DNA from: Hymenolepis diminuta
Taxonomy: Eukaryota > Platyhelminthes > Cestoda > Cyclophyllidea > Hymenolepididae
Assembly (NCBI GenBank): GCA_900708905.1
Contig: CAADRB010000002.1
Coordinates: forward strand, 297,426-361,425
Direction: 5' to 3'
Length of the DNA: 64,000 nucleotides
Below are positions 56,977-64,000 of this stretch, piece by piece. Within the stretch, counting starts at the first letter, position 1, and each line of letters opens with the position of its first letter. The notes beneath the pieces are model-generated. The model did not search any database. It was not told where the DNA came from and was given only the letters and a program-made list of their open reading frames with translations. The translations under genes and the position numbers were made by a program.

Positions 56977-59900
56977 CCGGTTTGCTGAGAATAAAACCGC
57001 AAATAAGATTTCTTAAAAAGAAAATGGGAAAAATAAACTTATTATATATTTAGAAATATTAATTTTTAAAACTTTCTTGCTATGATAGTCTGATTTCGCA
57101 AAACATAAATTAAATTATTTTGTAAAGAGAGAAGCCAACAATAAATGCAAGTATTTAGTAATACAGCAGTAGAAAATTATAAAATCAAATAAATACATCA
57201 ACTAACCCTATATAATTCTACAACCCGAAGTTATGAAAGGACGCGCTTTTCTATTACTTTACATAACAAATAATTGACCTCTGCTGTCTGACATAATCCG
57301 TCAAAAGTAAAGCCTAAGATGACAGAAGGTGAATGACTATTAAGAAATTTATGTATATTATTAAGTTTCCTTTTGCTTCTGTTTCGTTCTTATTTGCTTT
57401 TCAGGTGACAATTAATTATTACGCCGAATTTAATGAAGATCTGCATTTCATAAAAATGCGCTGTTATAAATGACAGAACTGAAGAGACTAGGTTGCTTTT
57501 GCGGTGAACAATAATTGTGGAATGCAAACAGACTATGAACATATGGGATTATTGAAATATTGAGGAATAAAAATTAAATATTTTAAAGTCGCAAGCAGGT
57601 TTAATATTTCCTGCAAATCAAGCCAAAATGGCTAAAATCTGGTCAAGGCGTATGAAGTACACATAATGCTAAAGTCTTGCAAGCTTCGGTCATCGAAGTA
57701 TTGGTATAATGGTCCTTTCTCACATTCCTGAGCTCCAACATTCTGCTTTCTTTTATACAGCTGATGGTTAAATTTAATGTATATCATCACACTCTCGGAA
57801 ATCCTCATGATACTCACAGTGGTGTTTTGTGAGTTTGCCACCTCATTTGTTCATGCGTTTATCCCAAATTGACTAGTGTTAACAAGTGCCATCTCGATCT
57901 ATTTGGCCCATTCTTGTTCTAATTACAGCATTGCGATTAGAAAAAACATAGACAGATAATTCGTCACAAACGGACGAAGACTTATATTTCATTACTCTTG
58001 GTTACTACTACAAATAGTTAAATAGTTCAGAAGTCAACTTCCAAAGGCTAATTTCGGTAGTAACACTTACTCCTGCTGATTAAAAATTAGCTGGAAATGA
58101 TTTAAATTTGATGTGTTCTTATTATATACCATACTACAACCACGAATCACAATTGTAAAAAGGAAAATTTTGTAAAATGACAAATATGTAGATTTATTTA
58201 TTTTTTATTAATATCTCACCTTTTCCTATGGATGGCAGTTTAGGCACAATGCATTTTCATTTATCGAATTCAACTCAACCACGATAAATAAAAGCCGCAA
58301 ATGTATTTTTTGCCCCAGCAATAATTTTGTTTTTGCTTTGATATACTGGGCACGGGAAAATAAGTTTCAAGATGAAGAAGAATTAAGGATAATAATTGCC
58401 AGCTATGACGTCCATTTGTCTCACAGCCATGTCTTTTAAACCTAATTTTTTCATAAAGGTGATAACCTTAGAAAGCCTTTCTTTGTGTTCTGTCATAAAT
58501 CAATCTTTTTACTCTCTTCAGAGGAGAAAAGTGATGGAGACGGCTTCCGATTTCAATCGCCAAAAGCTTACCACCTGTCCAATCTCTCGTTGTCGCATTC
58601 CTTTCGCGGGTTTAATAACATGCCTATGACTGGACTTGAATGATGTGGAAAAGAATTAAATTTCATAAAAATATTCAAGCCCACAAAAATAAATTGCTTC
58701 TATCAAATATCAAAGTGAAAGAGGCTTAGTAGTTTAAGTTAAATTTACTGCATCGAATATGAACTTTCCCTTTTATTTTTGCGTTGTAATCCACATAACA
58801 TTTTTACAAATATTTTTGTTCTGCTAGTTTAAGAAATAAAACAGTCTATTCCTATCTTAAAACCTAATTATGACGCATTTAAAGGACTTTTAGAATGCCA
58901 AATCATCGACCTCTTCAAATCGACGGATTTCATAAATATTGTCCCCTAAAACACTAATTTTGACAATTTTAACTATTTGAGCCACCTTTTATGAAATAAA
59001 TTGACCCCAAATATGACCTTCGTTTCGAGACGAACACAACTGGAAGCTGTAATAAGTTATCACTTCAGATTCCGAAACTTATTCTCTCGTAGTATAAATT
59101 TAGATGCCTTAAAACGTTCACAACCTTGAGTATTTCTCATATTGATATCTTAAATGAAAGAAATTCTACAGATAAAATTTCGATACTCAGAATTTGTCAA
59201 TAAAATGGAACATTTGCACTAGAAGACTCTGCCAGAGTCTAGTTGCAGTTATCTGACTTCGCAGACGTATGTGGACAGTTTTATATTGAAGCATAACTGA
59301 TATCAAAATGATAGTGATGCCGAATGAAGTGAAACAGTTCCTGCTCGTGACATGCAGTAGTATTTTAAAGCATACCTAAATCAGTGGCACAGAATGGATT
59401 GAATAGGAAAACTCATAATCATGTTATAATGCCACTGCATTGGGCGGGGTACACACCGCGATATATTAACGACATTTCATGCACAGAGGCGAGCAAGCAG
59501 CCAGTCACAACAGAATTAAGCAAATAAGTAGAAATTATATTTTCTAAGTAATGGTGCATAGGAAAGGAACTGCACATTTGATTGGTTGAATGAAATATAG
59601 GCCAATAGCGAATCGGGAAGGAAACTACACACATGATTGGATACTTGTTAACATGACGTAACCATATAACGGAATGTTATGTATAGGAATAAATGCGACG
59701 GCACACGGAATGCGTGGCAATGGAGGAAATGAGTCATCATATTGACCTGATGGGGCATTGTATGAAATCGATATGAATACTATTGAGGCAATATACGATT
59801 GAGTTCATAATAACTTTAGACTTCAAATCAATACAGGATGTTTTACGTCATTGATATCTTGACAGTTTGTTTGGATGAGGCCAAGGAACGGAACTTTCAC

Positions 59901-62080
59901 GTATTTAACCGTCAAATGCATATTAGACACACTCATATGAGTAGCCTTTGATGACTTATTATTCTTAAAAGAGCTATTCTACTTCTGGACCTATTCTGAC
60001 CCAATCTTAGTCACAGCATTTAACCATTGACTATCAGATGATATTATTTCTTGGGGCAGGGGAAAGAACTTTGTGATCATTCATTGGGACAAGTCATTTG
60101 AATGCAGGGAACAATGAATCAGCCCAACAGGGGTTAGAGGAAGGGAATCGAATAGAAGTTAGCGCTTCGAAAATTACAGTGTCTGATCAATGAGTTCAAG
60201 CTTTAAGTTTTTCATTTTTAAGGTTCATGGCTCCATTTGCAACGTTTTGTTACCTAAATTCCAGAACTCCTGTCCTATTTTTTGAGTGAATTTACGTACG
60301 CAATGTTCTGAACTTATACACAATGAATGATTTGCCAATTACTTTAGATAAAAGATAAGGCACAAAAGCTGTAACCACGAAGGGCTTATTAATTCAGGAG
60401 ACCTTCACAAATATAAGTTGAACTTAGTATTTTACTGCTATCAGGTAATTTTGAAATGCGTGATAACGAAAATTTTAGTACCAGTGGGGAATTGTTAAAT
60501 GATAATGTAAAATATAATCAGATACTTCAAAGCAAATTTCTTGCCTAAGAGGATGTTCTCAGCCGTATTGAGACATGAAGATAACTATATAGTTTCATTT
60601 ATAACATGGATTACATAAAAATTTCTGATCTCATTACCGGAAACGATAAAATTTAACTTCCTATCTCTCGTAAAAGGCTATACAGAAGGGCATTCATAAA
60701 TTTTATCAGAATTTTATCATTTATGAGGCTACTTTAAACATATCGACCAAATAAATGTTTAAAACTTACTACGAAGGGAGATCAAGTGACTTATTCATTG
60801 ATTTGAATGTGAAATACCTAATAAAGAGAACTAAATGTAAACCTAGTCAGTAGCGATAATTTGCCATCTAAACAAATTAAATATTTAGCTCTTCCCATAA
60901 TGGTGCAATCTTTGTTATTTAAAAGTAAAAAAATTGGTTTTTTCAAATTATTTACCTCAATTCTAGAAAGAAGGGAGTGCATAATTAAACATGACTATAA
61001 ATAATTGAGCATGGTGAACACTGGTGAGCTCTGTTTCAGTAAAATCGGTAAGGTAATACTATCCTGATATAATGCCTATTATATGTGAGCAAATCTTAGT
61101 GTAACTCCAAAGATGGGAGGAGCGCCCTAATCCTATCTTTTGAGTTTGATCGATTCCTTGTACAATTACTTCTGCCGTTAGGAAAATTTGAAATGCAGAA
61201 TAAAAAGTACAGTTTCTATTAAAATTCAAAATCTAGTACAATTTGCACTACTTTCCTAGAATGCTAGACTCTAAAAATAAAACCAAGGATAAAGAGACCT
61301 AATTTTCAAAGAGAGCAATGTATAATTTTTGCAAGTATTATGTCAAAAACGATGTTATTTCTATTCAAATAGTATCATCCTTCATCAAAATGAACAATTT
61401 TCTATTTCTTGGGTGAGAAATTCATTTAGAGCAATTCGCTCATTAATTCATGCCTTGTAAAATCTGCTTACAAGATTACTCTATTTCAGCATCTTTTTCT
61501 TTCATAAAGAGTTGAAACACATGGCACTGAATGACAATTTGCGAAATTTCAATGCTAATAAAAATATTAAACAAATATTTTTCAATGAAATATCTGATTT
61601 TTAAAAGAGATAGTCTTATTAATAAAAATTTCATACGAGATGAAAATGTATTAAATTGCTTCTTATTAGTTTTAAGTGAGCAAAATGCTTGTCTTTTCTC
61701 ATGCATTGTTACCAGCACAATTGGTTGCAGAAGCATGACCCGCAAAGGCAACCCGGTTCTTACGAGCTTAAATGCGCAGGCTCTGAAACTGGCCGATTTA
61801 TAATCTTTTGTCTAACATTATTATTAAATTAGTAACTTCTCAGAGGCAGGTCATGCTCTACATTACTCTCTATTTAACTATCCTTAAAATACGCAAATGA
61901 ATAATACTGCAATCTGTCAGTGAAAAAGGTTGCAATGTATTTAATTATTATAGTCGCACGGGACGTAAGTAACACAGTCTGTTGTACTAATAGTTGATGC
62001 CATCAAGTAATAAGCAACTCAATGTATTCATGTGGCTGAAATTAACAACCTTCACTCAAATTATTATACTCTGATACCCA
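56977..62080. other. Large intergenic region, no gene recognised
   Basis: Its left edge holds the HTATSF1 leader and promoter. The remainder is AT-rich, with no frame over 80 codons that looks like protein. A slightly different segment near 59430-59770 contains CCAAT-like words and short imperfect repeats but no coding or LTR features I can support. Confidence 0.45.
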
Positions 62081-62300
62081 GTCCGACAACAGAGAATAAC
62101 AAAATCGGGAAGGCGCTGAGGAGAAAGTCAAGGTACAAAAATCGATCTTGAATTCAGGCTGTAATACACGTAATAAATTGATGATCCAATGCTTCCTCCA
62201 AATTCCAAATTTAAAAGTTCACGGATGTCACTTGGACTGCCGAGCAAAATCTCGAGTGTAATTCGTAGTGTTTATCGGCTTGTTGATTACTTCGCTCACT
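62081..62300 (-). repeat. Dispersed ~300 bp repeat, copy F
   Basis: Block order gaattcaggctgtaatacac, ccaaattccaaatttaaaag, gagcaaaatctcgagtgtaa and tgtttatcggcttgttgatta follows copies D and E. More diverged than B and C. Confidence 0.5.
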
Positions 62301-63494
62301 CGGTCGGTCGTTTTTCGCTTCCAAAAGCCCAGGAACAAGATTTATCTTGCATGGTCCAGTGCCCCATACATAATCCTGACTTAACACGGCTGACTAGAGT
62401 TCACACGATGTGGTATTCTTGAAGCACCCCTCCAAGTTCGTCTCTGTATTTCGTGACATAAAGTAAAATTTGTGGTAATAAAATTAATGAGACATTTCGT
62501 AGCGGCCCGAAGGAGAAATCATCTTCGTTGAAGCTTGGCCACGTAAGCTCCTAGAGGGATTCACAATTTTTCAATAAAAATTATCATACATGAATATATT
62601 TTGAGTGAGTTGCGCCTGTGCCAATTTTCCGGTCTGATAACGAAAGATGTATTTCCACTCCTTAGATTACTCTATAATGTGACTGAAGCACTGAGGTGCA
62701 GTGCTCAATACGAAGCTGTAGCCCAACTGAGTACGGATTTAAGGAGTAAAATAGTAAAAGAGGGAAATGTGAAACAAATAGTAGAATCGTCTGTTTATAA
62801 TTAAAACGCTTCAACGCTTCTTTACCACCTGATATGGGGTCAGTTCCACAGAATTTGATTCGACGTTTTGACCTTCAAGTTAAGTTGCATCACTATTACA
62901 ATTACCGTACAGCTGCTAGAAATATGATCACTTTAGTTTTGGAAGCCGAAACTTATTCCAGAATTTGTCAAGTAGTACGAAATATCCATTCACATTGATT
63001 TTCAAATCACAACATAAATTTGTGCTGCGGCTATCCGCTTCATAATAAAATAAATGCTGCTGTGAAATTAAGGCCATATGAATTACACTTTTCTCACCTA
63101 ACTTTGAAACGAGGAGATCAAGCTTTCTATAAATTATCGTGTTGGTCTAGTTGCAATCATAAACAACAATATTTCAGATACCGATCTGTGCGATTTCAGT
63201 GGAAAACATACTATTGAGATAAATGCAAACCTTGATGATGCTGCTTTAATTATACTTGAAACCTTCCATATTAACAAAACTCAAGTGATTCAGATTTTAA
63301 CAGCAACTCGCATTCATTCCAAAGGGTCAGCGAACTGTCACGGAGCAAATTTCTACAGTATCGGCTTGTATGAATATGGTGTTATCAAGACCAAACTGAG
63401 TGTTTCCGTATGTACATTTTATACCATAGAATTGCTTCGATTACGATATCGATTCAAAAGTGCGCTGTTCCTTCCATTATTCATATAACACATA
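62301..63494. other. No gene recognised; coding-like fragments
   Basis: Plus-strand frames at 62601-62804 and 63020-63217 have protein-like composition (LLRLLYNVTEALRCSAQYEA; LRPYELHFSHLTLKRGDQAF) but no recognised family and no splice sites joining them convincingly. Confidence 0.35.
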
Positions 63495-64000
63495 GGTTGA
63501 AAATTCCAGGGCCTAACACATAGATGGCGCTAGTTTTATTACAATCACCTTTTTTTCATTTAATACTAACCTTCGAAAGACAGCTGCTAAAATTTCATGA
63601 TATTCTATTCATTAGTTTGTGAGTTATTGTGCTAAGAGTGACGCTACTTTTGTTATGTTCAAAACAATGCATCAAAAATAATTTCGTGTTTTCATTTTAC
63701 ACTGCTTCTTGATAGAAAAAAATACCGTTCAAGCGAAGCAATGGCTTAAAAAGTGTTATCGGGACTCCGCTCTATCAGAAACAACAATAAAACGTTGGTT
63801 TGCTGACTTCAAGCGTGGTAGTAGAGACACCGATGATGCAAAATGCAGTGGACGTCCAAATGAGGCGGTAACACCAGAAAACATTAAAAAAATCCACAAA
63901 ATCGTTTTGAATGATCGAATATTGAAGTTGTGTGAGTTAGCCGACGTCGTAAAGATATGAAAAGAACGGGTTGGCTTTATATTGCATGAGCATTTGACTA
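63495..64000 (+). mobile_element. mariner-family DNA transposon, 5' part, cut by the window end
   Basis: The frame from about 63709 encodes the N-terminal DNA-binding part of a mariner transposase. LSETTIKRWFADFKRG is a helix-turn-helix segment, followed by SGRPNEAVTPENIKKIHKIV and NDRILKLCELADVV. A TGA at 63958-63960 interrupts the second helix-turn-helix, after which the same frame continues as KERVGFILHEHL, so this copy is disrupted. Upstream, the word agatggcgctagttttat (about 63521) and a TA at 63493-63494 before ggttgaaaattcc fit the left inverted repeat and target TA of a mariner. The catalytic DDD part lies beyond the window. Confidence 0.85.

Overview
This is an AT-rich eukaryotic nuclear window with spliced genes and many decayed transposons. 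Introns follow the GT-AG rule and several genes reassemble exactly in frame. Several points suggest a parasitic flatworm, most likely a tapeworm: short 3' UTRs, a small secreted single-Kunitz protein, strong splice acceptors 5-8 nt upstream of some start codons (as expected for spliced-leader trans-splicing), and abundant Ty3/Gypsy and mariner relics. The taxon is an inference; no marker here proves it.

Layout. At 1.4-1.8 kb (+) lies the last part of an endocytic-type protein ending in an NPF motif. At 4.2-12.0 kb (-) is a complete ten-exon LRRC40 homologue, head-to-head across 293 bp with the three-exon exosome subunit gene RRP46/EXOSC5 (12.3-13.2 kb, +). The four-exon P-body/RNP gene LSM14 (13.7-15.1 kb, +) follows in tandem. 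A two-exon Kunitz gene with its own TATA box and poly(A) signal sits at 16.5-17.2 kb (+). From 17.2 to 42.6 kb I see no intact host gene. That stretch is a transposon graveyard with three separate Ty3/Gypsy elements: I (29.2-31.4 kb, -), II (34.0-36 kb, +) and III (37.4-39.7 kb, -). It also holds tRNA-derived relics, anonymous frames and copies of an unnamed repeat of about 300 bp.

From 42.6 to 51.3 kb (-) is a complete seven-exon Dispatched homologue, the RND/patched-like transporter that releases Hedgehog. From 52.2 to 57.0 kb (-) is a complete six-exon HTATSF1/CUS2 homologue, a U2 snRNP splicing factor with an unusual second RRM. From 57 to 63.5 kb nothing but a repeat copy was recognised. 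The window ends inside a mariner transposon at 63.5 kb (+), whose transposase frame already has a stop.

The host genes do not form one pathway, but three of them act in RNA metabolism: RRP46 in 3'-5' decay, LSM14 in translational repression and decapping, and HTATSF1 in splicing. All exon models were built by eye from splice sites, reading phase and recalled family similarity. Every model closes in frame, which is the main support for them.
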